A stretch of DNA of 64,000 nt from Kitasatospora setae KM-6054 (lineage in GTDB: Bacteria; Actinomycetota; Actinomycetes; Streptomycetales; Streptomycetaceae): positions 2,790,001 to 2,854,000 of the forward strand of contig NC_016109.1 of assembly GCF_000269985.1 (NCBI RefSeq), in the 5' to 3' direction. A model generated the notes under the pieces. The model was not told the DNA's origin. It ran no database searches and was given only the letters and a program-made list of their open reading frames with translations. This document shows, piece by piece, positions 44,398 to 54,404 of the stretch. How positions within the stretch are numbered: the first letter of the stretch is position 1; each line of letters begins with the position of its first letter. A program made the position numbers and the translations under genes.

Positions 44398-45063
44398 TCA
44401 GCGCGGGGCGCGGGTGGCCGCTTCGAGGAGCTGGTCGACCTGCCGGGCGGTCAGGCGCAGGCAGCGGCCGACCACGGCGAGCGCGGCCCGCTCCTGCGGG
44501 AGGTAGCGGCCGTCGGCGAGGGCGACCACGGCGCCGAGGGTGAGCAGCCGCTCGCGGCCCTGGACGGCCAGGTGCGGGGCGAGCGGTTCGAGTGCGGCGT
44601 GCAGTTCGACGGCGAGTCCGCCGCCCTCGACGTCCACGTCGAGCGGTTCGCCGCCGCCGTGGCCGGAGAGCGCGGCCAGTGCGGCCAGCACCTGGGCCTC
44701 GCCGCAGTCCTCGAACCCGGCTTCCCTGATCACCGCGCAGGCCGCCTCGCGTCCGCTGCGCCCGGCGGTGCCGCCGGCCGCGAGGGCGGCCAGGGCGATG
44801 GTGTACTGGGCGTCGCGGAGCATCGCGCCGAGCCGGACCGAGGTCAACTGCTCCAGGGCTTCGGTGCCGTAGCGGCCGCGGCAGGAGGTGCACTGGACGC
44901 TGCGGGCCACGCCGCCGAGCGGCAGGACCGGCGTCCCGAGCAACCGCAGCCACCGCCGGCCGTGCTGCCGGCGGTAGTTGCGGTCTCCGCCACAGCCCGG
45001 GCAGAAGAATTCACCGAGGACATCCGTCCGCCACCTAGGGCGAACACCCCACAACCCTGTCAC
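44398..45063 (-). CDS. TerB-like tellurite-resistance family protein with zinc ribbon
   Basis: 221 residues from GTG 45063 (VTGLWGVRPRW). N-terminal zinc ribbon (FFCPGCGGDRNYRR with VQCTSCRGRYG), then an all-helical TerB-like domain (AQYTIALAALAAGGTAGRSGREAACAVIREAGFED, LLTLGAVVALADGRYLPQERAALAVVGRCLRLTARQVDQLLE). The negatively charged TerB fold usually binds metal or serves as an interaction module; resistance to tellurite is not implied. Position next to recO is conserved in streptomycetes as I recall. Start less certain; an internal GTG (VRPRWRTD) is possible. Confidence 0.82.
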   Translation of the reverse strand: MTGLWGVRPRWRTDVLGEFFCPGCGGDRNYRRQHGRRWLRLLGTPVLPLGGVARSVQCTSCRGRYGTEALEQLTSVRLGAMLRDAQYTIALAALAAGGTAGRSGREAACAVIREAGFEDCGEAQVLAALAALSGHGGGEPLDVDVEGGGLAVELHAALEPLAPHLAVQGRERLLTLGAVVALADGRYLPQERAALAVVGRCLRLTARQVDQLLEAATRAPR

Positions 45064-45407
45064 GGCGCCACTCCCCAGACATGGCAGGCGGCCTGCACAT
45101 CAATGGGCAGGTCACGCGACCGGACTCCGGAGTCGTCCCACCGACCCCGGTTCCGGTTCGACGATGTTGCCACGGTTACCGGCTCGTGTCAGCACCCTGA
45201 ACGGGTGCCGAGGGGAAAATTTGTGACCGGGGCCACATGTGATCGACGACACGGTCCGAACGCCCGCACCGCGGGCCGGATATCTCCTGATGATCCGTCA
45301 ATGTCCGTACCGGGCAAGGGTCCGGGCCGCCGAAGCCGCGGAGGGGACCCGCCGGTGGCGGGTCCCCTCGCAACAGCGGGGCGCGCGGCGCGCGCCGGGC
45401 CGCGGCG
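45064..45407. other. Intergenic region between leuA and the TerB-like gene
   Basis: 340 bases with the leuA terminator at its right end and the promoter of the TerB-like gene at its left. No gene or further repeat supported. Confidence 0.5.
45341..45369 (-). terminator. Terminator of leuA
   Basis: Perfect 13-bp stem GAGGGGACCCGCC with loop GGT, 39 bp past the leuA stop codon. Confidence 0.85.
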
Positions 45408-47336
<1,929 letters not shown>

Positions 47337-47355
<19 letters not shown>

Positions 47356-47384
47356 CAGCTAAGAAGAAGCAGCCGGATACGCAT
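47337..47384 (-). CDS. leuL: leuA leader peptide
   Basis: 15 codons, ATG 47384 to TAG: M-R-I-R-L-L-L-L-S-C-R-G-E-G-L. Four consecutive leucine codons are CTG-CTT-CTT-CTT; CTT is rare in high-G+C actinomycetes, which makes the peptide an especially sensitive gauge of Leu-tRNA. It lies about 145 nt upstream of leuA on the same strand. Leucine leader peptides are described for streptomycete leuA genes. Too short for normal gene calling. Confidence 0.8.
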
Positions 47385-47615
47385 GATGCCGCCACTGTAA
47401 CAAGACCGGCCGGGCCGGCGCAGTGAGCCCGGCCACGATCCCACCCACTGAGACGGGCCGGCCGGCCGACCGGTGTCGAACCGAAAGCCCGCCCGAGCAG
47501 CGGACGCCCGTCCGGTCCGGCACCGGCCCCCGTCCGCCCGGGAGCGGGCGGACGCTGCGGGGGAGTTGGTGAAAAGCCTCGGCAAACACCTCCGGTGCGT
47601 AGCACACTGACAACC

Positions 47616-47882
47616 ATGCGCATCCAGGTCACCCGCACCGGCGGGTTCGCCGGCCTGCTCCGTTATGCCGAGATGGACACCGCGGAGCGCACGGACGCCC
47701 CGCACGTGCACGCCCTGGCCCGGGAGGCGGTGGCCGGCGGGCTGCGCGCGCCCGCGTACGGCGTGCCCGACGGCTTCCACTACGAGATCACCGTGGACGG
47801 CCGCACCGTCCACTGCGCCGACCCGAAGCTCACCGAGTCCCAGCGCGAACTGGTGGGCCTGGTGCTCCGCGAAGGCGCCTGA
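47616..47882 (+). CDS. Emfourin-type protealysin inhibitor-like protein
   Basis: 88 residues, ATG 47616. The sequence MRIQVTRTGGFAGLLRYAEMDTAE... DGFHYEITVDGRTVHCADPKLTESQRELVGLVLREGA has the emfourin (M4in) family hallmarks: R-x-x-R-x-G-G-F-A-G-x-x-R and a C-terminal helix after a Y-x-I-x-V strand. Emfourin inhibits M4 metalloproteases of the protealysin type and is usually encoded beside the protease. No M4 protease gene is in this window, although S. coelicolor has one next to leuA as I recall. Divergent from leuA. Confidence 0.75.
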   Translation: MRIQVTRTGGFAGLLRYAEMDTAERTDAPHVHALAREAVAGGLRAPAYGVPDGFHYEITVDGRTVHCADPKLTESQRELVGLVLREGA

Positions 47883-47963
47883 CCCCGCCCGCCGCCGCTC
47901 CCGCCACGGACCGCGGATCGCCGACCACCGACCGCTCCGGCGGACCGCTCGCCACCGGGCGGC

Positions 47964-48677
47964 TCAGATCCACCCGTCCAGCGAGGCGAGGAAGCCCGCG
48001 GGGTCGTCGCGGTGGATGCAGTGCCCGGCGCCCGGCACCGTGCGCAGCAGGTAGCCGCGGCGGCGCAGTTCGGCGGCCTCCTCGTCCGTCACCAGGCCGC
48101 TGGGGTCGGCGAGTTGGACCAGCGAGGGGACGCTCGGGGGGCCGGGCAGGACGGACAGTCCGGGGTGCGACCAGAGGCCGGTCGCGGTGTCGGCGTCCCA
48201 GAGGTCGAGGGCGGCGAGTTCGGTGTCCACGTCCTCGGCGGACCAGTCGGGGTGCATGGTGGCGATGAACCGCCTGGTCCCGAAGCGCTTGAAGGCGATG
48301 AACGGCTCCGGCCCGAGCCCGGGGCGGTCGTAGACGAACGCGGGGTCGCTGTAGACCGCCCGGGCGGGCTTCAGCGCCTCGACGGCCCGCTGGAGCGCCA
48401 GGGCGCCCATCGAGTGGCCGATCGCCAGGTCCGCCCCGGCGGGCAGGGTGTCGACCAGGTCCGCGGCGAACTGCTCGGGCCCGTACCGCTCGACGGGGGT
48501 GGCGCCGGTGCCGCGCGGGGAGGCGCCGTGGCCGCGCAGGTCCACGGCGAGCACCCGGTAGCCGCGCTCGGCGAGCGCGGGGCCGATCACCCGCCAGGTG
48601 CGGTGGTCGGCCTGGATGCCGTGGACCAGCAGGGCGGTGCGGTCGCCCCGGCCCCACTCGTGGGTGTGCAGTTCCAT
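47964..48677 (-). CDS. Alpha/beta hydrolase
   Basis: 237 residues, ATG 48677. Canonical features: LLVHGIQADHRTWRVI (oxyanion region), VLAVDLRGHGASP, nucleophile elbow AIGHSMGALALQ (Ser89) and the catalytic His in TVPGAGHCIHRDDPAGF near the C-terminus. No signal peptide, so cytoplasmic. Substrate not predictable. Its start is 31 bp after the era stop on the same strand; co-transcription with era is likely. Confidence 0.9.
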   Translation of the reverse strand: MELHTHEWGRGDRTALLVHGIQADHRTWRVIGPALAERGYRVLAVDLRGHGASPRGTGATPVERYGPEQFAADLVDTLPAGADLAIGHSMGALALQRAVEALKPARAVYSDPAFVYDRPGLGPEPFIAFKRFGTRRFIATMHPDWSAEDVDTELAALDLWDADTATGLWSHPGLSVLPGPPSVPSLVQLADPSGLVTDEEAAELRRRGYLLRTVPGAGHCIHRDDPAGFLASLDGWI

Positions 48678-48708
48678 CGAGCCCGGCCCCTCCCCGCGCG
48701 ACTCCCCG

Positions 48709-49638
48709 TCAGAAACCGAGCTTACGCAGCTGCTTGGGGTCGCGCTGCCAGTCCTTGGCCACCTTGACGTGCAGGTCCAGGTAGACCGGGGTGCCCAGGA
48801 GCGCCTCGATCTGCTTGCGGGCGGTGGTGCCGACGTGCTTGAGCCGGGCGCCCTTGGCCCCGATCACGATGGCCTTCTGGCTCTGCCGCTCGATGTACAC
48901 GTTGGCGTGGATGTCCAGCAGCGGGCGGTCGGCGGGGCGGCCCTCGCGCGGGATCATCTCCTCGACCACCACGGCCAGCGAGTGCGGCAGCTCGTCGCGC
49001 ACGCCCTCCAGCGCGGCCTCCCGGATCAGCTCGGCGACCATGGTCTGCTCGGGCTCGTCGGTGAGGTCGCCGTCCGGGTACAGCGGCACGCCCTCCGGCA
49101 GCAGCTTGGCCAGCAGCTCGGCCACCAGCTGGACCTGCTGGTCGCCGACGGCCGACACCGGGATGATCTCGGCCCACTCGATGCCGAGCTCGGCGCCCAG
49201 CTGGTGGACGGCGATCAACTGCTCGGCGAGCCGCTTGGAGTCGACCAGGTCGGTCTTGGTGACGATCGCGACCTTCGGGGTCTTGCGGATCTCGGCGAGC
49301 TCCTTGGCGATGAACTTGTCGCCGGGGCCGAGCTTCTGGTCGGCGGGGACGCAGAAGCCGATCACGTCCACCTCGGCCCAGGTGGTGCGGACCAGGTCGT
49401 TGAGCCGCTCGCCGAGCAGCGTGCGGGGCTTGTGCAGCCCGGGGGTGTCGACCAGGACGAGCTGGGAGTCGGGGCGGTGCACGATGCCGCGCACGGTGTG
49501 CCGGGTGGTCTGCGGACGGTCGGAGGTGATCGCGACCTTCGTCCCGACCAGGGCGTTGGTCAGGGTCGACTTGCCCGCGTTGGGACGGCCGACGAAGCAC
49601 GCGAACCCGGAGCGGTACGGGGAGGAAGGGGCATTCAT
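48709..49638 (-). CDS. era: GTPase Era
   Basis: 309 residues from ATG 49638 (an in-frame ATG at 49647 would add three residues). G1 GRPNAGKST (17-25), G2 QTTRHTVRG, G3 DTPGL, G4 TKTD, G5 SAVG; KH domain with LLDIHANVYIERQSQKAIVIGAKGARLKHVGTTARKQIEALLG. Era binds the 3' end of 16S rRNA and assists 30S subunit assembly. It sits in the conserved group of RNA and ribosome maturation genes (ybeY, phoH, rnz). Confidence 0.97.
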   Translation of the reverse strand: MNAPSSPYRSGFACFVGRPNAGKSTLTNALVGTKVAITSDRPQTTRHTVRGIVHRPDSQLVLVDTPGLHKPRTLLGERLNDLVRTTWAEVDVIGFCVPADQKLGPGDKFIAKELAEIRKTPKVAIVTKTDLVDSKRLAEQLIAVHQLGAELGIEWAEIIPVSAVGDQQVQLVAELLAKLLPEGVPLYPDGDLTDEPEQTMVAELIREAALEGVRDELPHSLAVVVEEMIPREGRPADRPLLDIHANVYIERQSQKAIVIGAKGARLKHVGTTARKQIEALLGTPVYLDLHVKVAKDWQRDPKQLRKLGF

Positions 49639-49683
49639 GGCACCCATTGTCCCCGATCCCCGGGGCCGCGCCGGTCACCGCCC

Positions 49684-49780
49684 GCCCGAGCCCCCGCCGA
49701 GGCCGTGCCGAGCCCACGCCGAGCCCCCGCCGAGCCCCCGCCGGGCCTCCGCCGAGTCCTAGCCGACCCCCGCCGGGAGA
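49684..49780. repeat. Degenerate 11-12 bp tandem repeat upstream of era
   Basis: About eight imperfect copies of GCCGAGCCCCC(G). Lies between the era start and the small membrane protein gene. May form G-quadruplex-like or slipped structures in the G-rich strand. Confidence 0.65.
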
Positions 49781-49804
49781 CCCGGCCGGACGGTCGGCGG
49801 GCGT

Positions 49805-49963
49805 TCAGCCGGTCTTCTTCCCGCCCCCGGTGATCGCGCCGACCACCACGAGCGCCAGCAGTGCCAGGGTGCCGCCCAGCCACCACGGGGAGCCGGTCTC
49901 GTGCCAGCGCCCGAAGCCCATGACGCAGAGCAGCAGCCCGCAGAAGAACGCCGCGACGCCCAT
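49805..49963 (-). CDS. Small two-helix membrane protein
   Basis: 52 residues, ATG 49963 to TGA 49805, behind GGAGGGGAC. Two hydrophobic segments (AAFFCGLLLCVMGFG, WWLGGTLALLALVVVGAI) joined by RWHETGSP and ending in a basic tail GGGKKTG. Ribosome-binding site, dipolar helices and position in a minus-strand gene group all support a real gene despite its size. Function unknown. Confidence 0.7.
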   Translation of the reverse strand: MGVAAFFCGLLLCVMGFGRWHETGSPWWLGGTLALLALVVVGAITGGGKKTG

Positions 49964-50142
49964 GTCCCCTCCCCCGCCGGGACCGAACCCCGACCGATGC
50001 GATTATCGCACCCATCGGGCCCGCAAAAGGGCGGACGAGAGCCTGCCCGGCCCCGCCCGCCCCACGTCCGTCCCGCGTCGCCCCGGCCCGACCGACGCCG
50101 ACCGCCCGACCGACGCCGACCGCCCGGCCCCGCCGAGCGGCG

Positions 50143-50496
50143 TCACTCCGCCGCGGCGGCCAGCTTCAGCGTCCCGTCCGGCCCGGCCAGCAGCACCGGG
50201 GTGCCGGCGCCGCCCAGGTCCCGGACGGCGGCGAGGTCGTTCGCCGCCGGGGCGTCGGCGGCGGAGACCACCGCGGCCGCCTCCAGGCCCTTCGCTCCGC
50301 TCGCCACGGCCATCGCCACGGCCGTCCGCAGCGCGCTCAGCTTCAGCGAGGCCAGGTCCACCGTGCCGGCCACGTAGGTCCGCCCGGTCTCGTCCCGGAC
50401 CGCCGCGCCCTCGGCCACGCCGTTGCGGGCGCGGGCCGAGCGGGCCAGCGTGATGATCTTCTTGTCCTCGGGGTCCAGCTCGGAAATCTCGGTCAT
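50143..50496 (-). CDS. Cytidine deaminase-like protein lacking the zinc site
   Basis: 117 residues, ATG 50496. The fold-level pattern of cytidine deaminase is visible (KKIITLARSARARNGVAEGAAVRDETGRTYVAGTVDLASLKLSALRTAVAMAVASGAKGLEAAAVVSAAD), but the C-A-E motif that carries the catalytic Glu and Cys is SALRT here, and no P-C-x-x-C follows. The protein is therefore unlikely to deaminate cytidine. Similar short proteins sit near era in other streptomycetes, so the degenerate form is probably conserved and has another role. Confidence 0.72.
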   Translation of the reverse strand: MTEISELDPEDKKIITLARSARARNGVAEGAAVRDETGRTYVAGTVDLASLKLSALRTAVAMAVASGAKGLEAAAVVSAADAPAANDLAAVRDLGGAGTPVLLAGPDGTLKLAAAAE

Positions 50497-50538
50497 GGCC
50501 CCGAGCATAGGCGTTGGGCCCGGGCCGGCCGCCGCCGC

Positions 50539-51528
50539 TCAGTCCTTGAGCAGCGCCCCCTCGCCGACCGGCGCGAACGCGGCGAGCGCGGTCTCGATCC
50601 GGCCCAGGGTCGCGGCGTCCAGCGCGAGTTCCGCCGCGGCCTGGTTCTCCGCGATGTGCGCCGGGGTCCGGCTGCCCGGGATCGGCACCACGTGGTCGTC
50701 CTGGTGCAGCAGCCAGGCGAGCGCCAACTGGCCGGGGGTGACGCCGAGTTCCGCGGCGATCGCGCGCAGCGGGGCGTACCGGTCGTTGTTCGCGGCCAGG
50801 TTCTCGGCGGAGAAGCGGGCGTGGTGCTGCCGGAAGTCGCCCTCGGCGACCTGCCGCACGGTGCCGGTCAGGAAGCCGCCGCCGAGCGGGCTCCAGGCGA
50901 CCGCGCCGATGCCCAGTTCGCGGGCGGCGGCCAGCAGTTCCGGGTCGATCGGCTGCCACATCGACCACTGGGTCTGCACCGCGGCGACGGGGTGCACCGC
51001 GTGCGCGGCGCGCAGTTGCGCGGCCGTCACGTTGGAGACGCCCAGGTGCCGCACCAGCCCGTCCGCGATCAGTTCGGCGACCGCGCCGACGGTCTCCTCG
51101 AACGGCACCTGCGGGTCCGGGAAGTGCGGGTAGTACAGGTCGATCACGTCGGTGCCGAGGTTGCGCAGCGACTGCTCCGCGTAGCCTCGGACGCGCTCGG
51201 GCTCGCAGTTCACCGCCAGCTCGCCGAACGCGAAGTGCACCGGGAAGCGGTGCGCCTCGGCGCCCTCCGGCACCCGCAGGCCGAACTTGGTGGCCAGCAC
51301 GACCTCGTCCCGGCGCCCCCGGAGGGCCCGGCCGACCAGCTGTTCGTTGTGGCCGTCGGCACCGTAGGCGTCGGCGGTGTCGATCATCCGGGCCCCGGCG
51401 CCGATCGCGGCCCGCAGCGCGTCCTGTCCGCGCCGCTCGTCGATCTCGCCGTACATGCCGGGCGAGAGCACCATCGCCCCGAACCCGATCGGCGAGCTGA
51501 CCAGTGTGCCGAGCGTGCGCCCCGTCAT
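50539..51528 (-). CDS. Aldo/keto reductase
   Basis: 329 residues, ATG 51528. (beta/alpha)8 barrel with the tetrad Asp50, Tyr55 (DTADAYG), Lys81 (ATKFG) and His135 (YYPHF), the cofactor segments GVSNVTAAQL and WSPLGGGFLTGTV, and VVPIPGSRTPAHIAENQAA for NADP(H) phosphate binding. Related to the general AKR13-type reductases. Physiological substrate unknown. Not obviously linked to its neighbours. Confidence 0.9.
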   Translation of the reverse strand: MTGRTLGTLVSSPIGFGAMVLSPGMYGEIDERRGQDALRAAIGAGARMIDTADAYGADGHNEQLVGRALRGRRDEVVLATKFGLRVPEGAEAHRFPVHFAFGELAVNCEPERVRGYAEQSLRNLGTDVIDLYYPHFPDPQVPFEETVGAVAELIADGLVRHLGVSNVTAAQLRAAHAVHPVAAVQTQWSMWQPIDPELLAAARELGIGAVAWSPLGGGFLTGTVRQVAEGDFRQHHARFSAENLAANNDRYAPLRAIAAELGVTPGQLALAWLLHQDDHVVPIPGSRTPAHIAENQAAAELALDAATLGRIETALAAFAPVGEGALLKD

Positions 51529-51626
51529 CGTCGTTCCCCCTCCAAGCAGACTGCGGCCCGGCGGATCTGACGGTCCGTCGGGCCATTGCGGTCATACTCT
51601 ACGACGGGTCGGCCGGTGCCCCCGGG

Positions 51627-52172
51627 TCAGTGCCCGGTCGGGTTGGGCGGGCCCGGGCGGAGCACCTTCACCAGGGCGGGCGGCCCGTCCGGGCGGGTGC
51701 CGGCGCCGGTGCCGGGGTGGCGTTCGCGCCAGTACGGGTTGTCGTGCGGCAGGTGGCCGCTGACCCGGCCGTACATGCCGAAGGTCAGGACGACGAAGCC
51801 GAACACGAAGCTGAAGATGACGTTGGAGATGTGGAAGGCGAGCCGGTTGGCGCTGGAGTCCAGCACCGTCAGGCCGACGAAGCCGGCCAGCACGAACAGC
51901 GTGCCCACCGCCATGTTGACGGTGGAGGCGGTGTTGCCGCCGATCACCGCGCCCAGGATCAGGATCCCGCCGGCCACCAGCGACAGCACGCTGAGCGCCC
52001 CGTTGCTGGACAGGCCGAGCACCTCCTTGCCGGAGGTGTCCAGGAAGCCGGGGCTGGTGCCGGTCAGGCCGAGGATCCCGAACACCACCAGGAACAGTCC
52101 GCCCAGGCCGGCGCCGTAGCGGTAGACCGTGCCGAGCCGGTGGTCGACCGGGAGTTCGTCGTGCAGTCTCAT
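51627..52172 (-). CDS. DUF4383-domain membrane protein
   Basis: 181 residues, ATG 52172 preceded by GGAGGACCTG. Four membrane segments: YGAGLGGLFLVVFGILGL; ALSVLSLVAGGILILGAVIGG; STVNMAVGTLFVLAGFVGLTVL; FHISNVIFSFVFGFVVLTFG. This DUF4383 layout is common in actinobacteria; role unknown. Start codon shares one base with the stop of the upstream gene (TGATG), so the two are co-translated. Confidence 0.88.
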   Translation of the reverse strand: MRLHDELPVDHRLGTVYRYGAGLGGLFLVVFGILGLTGTSPGFLDTSGKEVLGLSSNGALSVLSLVAGGILILGAVIGGNTASTVNMAVGTLFVLAGFVGLTVLDSSANRLAFHISNVIFSFVFGFVVLTFGMYGRVSGHLPHDNPYWRERHPGTGAGTRPDGPPALVKVLRPGPPNPTGH

Positions 52173-52411
52173 CAGGTCCTCCCCGCGTGGTCGGACCGGA
52201 GGAACGGCACTTCGTGGAGGTACAGCGACCCGCACTGCTGGCAGCAGTGCAGCCCGGTGCCCCAGGCCTCCTCCGGCCTGCTCTCGGCGTCCGAGGCGAT
52301 CTCGGCGCCGCACATGCCGTGCGAAGGGTCGGCGGCACGGACCACGTGCCACCTGGCCACCCCGCCGGCCGGCCCGCTCGGGCCGTACTCCGCGCGCAGT
52401 AGATGTGCCAT
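52172..52411 (-). CDS. Small zinc-ribbon-like protein
   Basis: 79 residues from ATG 52411 (MAHLLRAEYGPSG), with GGAAGA upstream. Contains MCGAEI and HCCQQCGSLYLHE, a possible four-Cys zinc site. Coupled to the DUF4383 gene through TGATG. No known family. Confidence 0.65.
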   Translation of the reverse strand: MAHLLRAEYGPSGPAGGVARWHVVRAADPSHGMCGAEIASDAESRPEEAWGTGLHCCQQCGSLYLHEVPFLRSDHAGRT

Positions 52412-52449
52412 GTCTTCCACGGTGCGCGCGCCCGGGGCGGCATGGCAAA

Positions 52450-52512
52450 CGGGCCCCCGGCCGAACCGTCCCAACCGGCACCGCCGATTGGGACGACCCG
52501 TCCAGGGGCCCG
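52450..52512 (-). terminator. Nested hairpin after the CorC-like gene
   Basis: Outer stem CGGGCCCC/GGGGCCCG (52450-52457, 52505-52512) encloses an inner perfect 8-bp stem CGTCCCAA/TTGGGACG. Lies 42-104 bp past the stop codon of the CBS-domain protein. Confidence 0.65.
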
Positions 52513-52553
52513 CCGCAACAGCGCAGGCGCTGGCGCCGGCCCCGGCGCGACCG

Positions 52554-53882
52554 CTAGGAGGCGGCCTCCTCGGCCGGCTCCCCGCTCTCCTCCGGGATCC
52601 GCACCGGGCTGGCCACCACGGTGCCGATCCGGTTGCGCCGGCCCGCCGAGCTCTCGGCGGTGAGGCTGATCGCGGCCAGTCCGCTGCCCTCCGGCACCGG
52701 CACCTCGCAGGAGGAGCCGGGGATCGGCACCCGGCCCAGGCACTTGGCGAGCAGGCCGCCGACGGTCTCGACGTCCTCGTCGTCCAGTTCGATCCCGAAC
52801 AGCTCGCCGAGGTCCTCGACGGTGAGCCGGGCGGTGATCCGGTACGAGCCGTCGCCGAGGTCCTCGACCGGGGCGATCTCCCGGTCGTACTCGTCGGTGA
52901 TCTCGCCGACGATCTCCTCCAGGATGTCCTCGATGGTGACGAGGCCGGCGGTGCCGCCGTACTCGTCGATCACGATCGCGACGTGCGAGCGCATCTGCTG
53001 CATCTCGCGCAGCAGGTCGGCGGCGGGCTTGGAGTCGGGGACGAACACCGCCGGGCGCATCACCGAGTCGACCTGCTCGGACTCGGCGTCCCGGTTGATG
53101 TGGGTGCGGCGGACCAGGTCCTTGAGGTAGACGATGCCGACCACGTCGTCCTCGTTGTCGCCGACCACCGGGATCCGCGAGAAGCCGGAGCGCAGCGCCA
53201 GGGTCAGGGTCTGCCGGACGGTCTTGTGCCGCTCGATCATCACCAGGTCGGTGCGCGGCACCATCACCTCGCGGACGATGGTGTCGCCGAGCTCGAAGAC
53301 CGAGTGCACCATCCGGCGCTCCTCGTCCTCGATCAGGTCGTCCTTCTCGGCGAGGTCGACCAGCGCCCGCAGCTCGGCCTCGGAGGCGAACGGGCCCTCC
53401 TTGTAGCCCTTGCCGGGCGTCAGCGCGTTGCCGAGCAGGATCAGCAGCCGCGGGATCGGCCCGAGGATCCGGGCCAGCGGCAGCAGCACGTAGGACGCGG
53501 CGGTGACGGTGCTCAGCGGGTGCTGGCGGCCGATCGTGCGCGGGGAGACCCCGACCGCCACGAAGGACACCAGCACCATCACGCCGAACGCCACCAGCAC
53601 GGCCTGCCAGGTCTGCTGGAAGCCGCGCACGCACACCACGGTGACCAGCACCGCGGCGCCCATCTCGCTGGCGACCCGGATCAGCGTCGCCAGGTTGAGG
53701 TAGCGGATGTTGTCGGACGCCAGGGTCAGCAGCCGGTCGGAGCCGCGCCGCCCGGAGCGGACCGCCTCCTCCGCCCGGAACCGGGACATCCGGGAGATGC
53801 CCGCCTCGGCGCACGCCGCCAGCCAGCCGAGGCCGACCAGCAGCAGCGCGCCGATCAGGAAGCTCGTACTCTCACCACTCAC
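52554..53882 (-). CDS. CNNM/CBS-domain membrane protein (CorC/HlyC-like)
   Basis: 442 residues, GTG 53882. The N-terminal DUF21 domain has four membrane segments (FLIGALLLVGLGWLAACAEAGISRMS; LATLIRVASEMGAAVLVTVV; AVLVAFGVMVLVSFVAVGVSPRTIG). Then two CBS domains (IVREVMVPRTDLVMIERHKTVRQTLTLAL; DDVVGIVYLKDLV; VAIVIDEYGGTAGLVTIEDILEEIVGEI) and a C-terminal CorC_HlyC transporter-associated domain. This group is linked to Mg2+/Co2+ efflux; despite the common name it is not a proven hemolysin. It follows ybeY by 13 bp and belongs to the phoH-ybeY unit. Confidence 0.93.
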   Translation of the reverse strand: MSGESTSFLIGALLLVGLGWLAACAEAGISRMSRFRAEEAVRSGRRGSDRLLTLASDNIRYLNLATLIRVASEMGAAVLVTVVCVRGFQQTWQAVLVAFGVMVLVSFVAVGVSPRTIGRQHPLSTVTAASYVLLPLARILGPIPRLLILLGNALTPGKGYKEGPFASEAELRALVDLAEKDDLIEDEERRMVHSVFELGDTIVREVMVPRTDLVMIERHKTVRQTLTLALRSGFSRIPVVGDNEDDVVGIVYLKDLVRRTHINRDAESEQVDSVMRPAVFVPDSKPAADLLREMQQMRSHVAIVIDEYGGTAGLVTIEDILEEIVGEITDEYDREIAPVEDLGDGSYRITARLTVEDLGELFGIELDDEDVETVGGLLAKCLGRVPIPGSSCEVPVPEGSGLAAISLTAESSAGRRNRIGTVVASPVRIPEESGEPAEEAAS

Positions 53883-53895
53883 AGCGGGCCGGCCC

Positions 53896-54390
53896 TCAGT
53901 GGACGGTCGGCGCGGGCGACAGGCCGGACAGGCCGCGGCCGGCCCGCCAGTCGTCCAGGATCCGCTTCTGCAGCGCGAACATCTCGCGCTCCTCGTCGGG
54001 CTCCTCGTGGTCGTAGCCGAGCACGTGCAGCACCCCGTGGACGGTGAGCAGCTGCAGCTCCTCGTCCATCGAGTGCTTGGTGGGGGCGGCCAGGCCCTGC
54101 TCCTTCGCCACCTCGGGGCAGAGCACGATGTCGCCGAGCAGGCCCTCGGGGAGGTCCTCGCCCTCCTTGCCCGGACGCAGCTCGTCCATCGGGAAGGACA
54201 TCACGTCGGTCGGACCGGGCAGGTCCATCCACTGGACGTGCAGCTCCGCCATCGACTCGCTGTCGTAGAGGATCACGGAGAGCTCGGACTGCGGATGGAT
54301 CCGCATCTTGTCGAGGGCGTAGCGGGCGACGTCGAGGATGGACTCCTCGTCGACGTCCCACCCGGACTCGTTGGCGATGTCGATCGACAT
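53896..54390 (-). CDS. ybeY: Endoribonuclease YbeY
   Basis: 164 residues, ATG 54390. The zinc-binding motif H-x3-H-x5-H is exact ([11 protein letters not shown]), with [10 protein letters not shown] and [10 protein letters not shown] as family motifs. It acts in 16S rRNA 3' maturation and 70S ribosome quality control. It starts 14 bp after the phoH stop, forming the classical phoH-ybeY-corC cluster. Confidence 0.96.
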   Translation of the reverse strand: MSIDIANESGWDVDEESILDVARYALDKMRIHPQSELSVILYDSESMAELHVQWMDLPGPTDVMSFPMDELRPGKEGEDLPEGLLGDIVLCPEVAKEQGLAAPTKHSMDEELQLLTVHGVLHVLGYDHEEPDEEREMFALQKRILDDWRAGRGLSGLSPAPTVH

Positions 54391-54404
54391 GGAGGGCTCA
54401 GTAC

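Noticed and set aside
51592..53814. 740-residue minus-strand frame across the CorC-like, zinc-ribbon and DUF4383 genes
   Set aside because: It is out of frame with three recognised genes and rich in Arg/Gly/Ala, as shadow frames are in this DNA.
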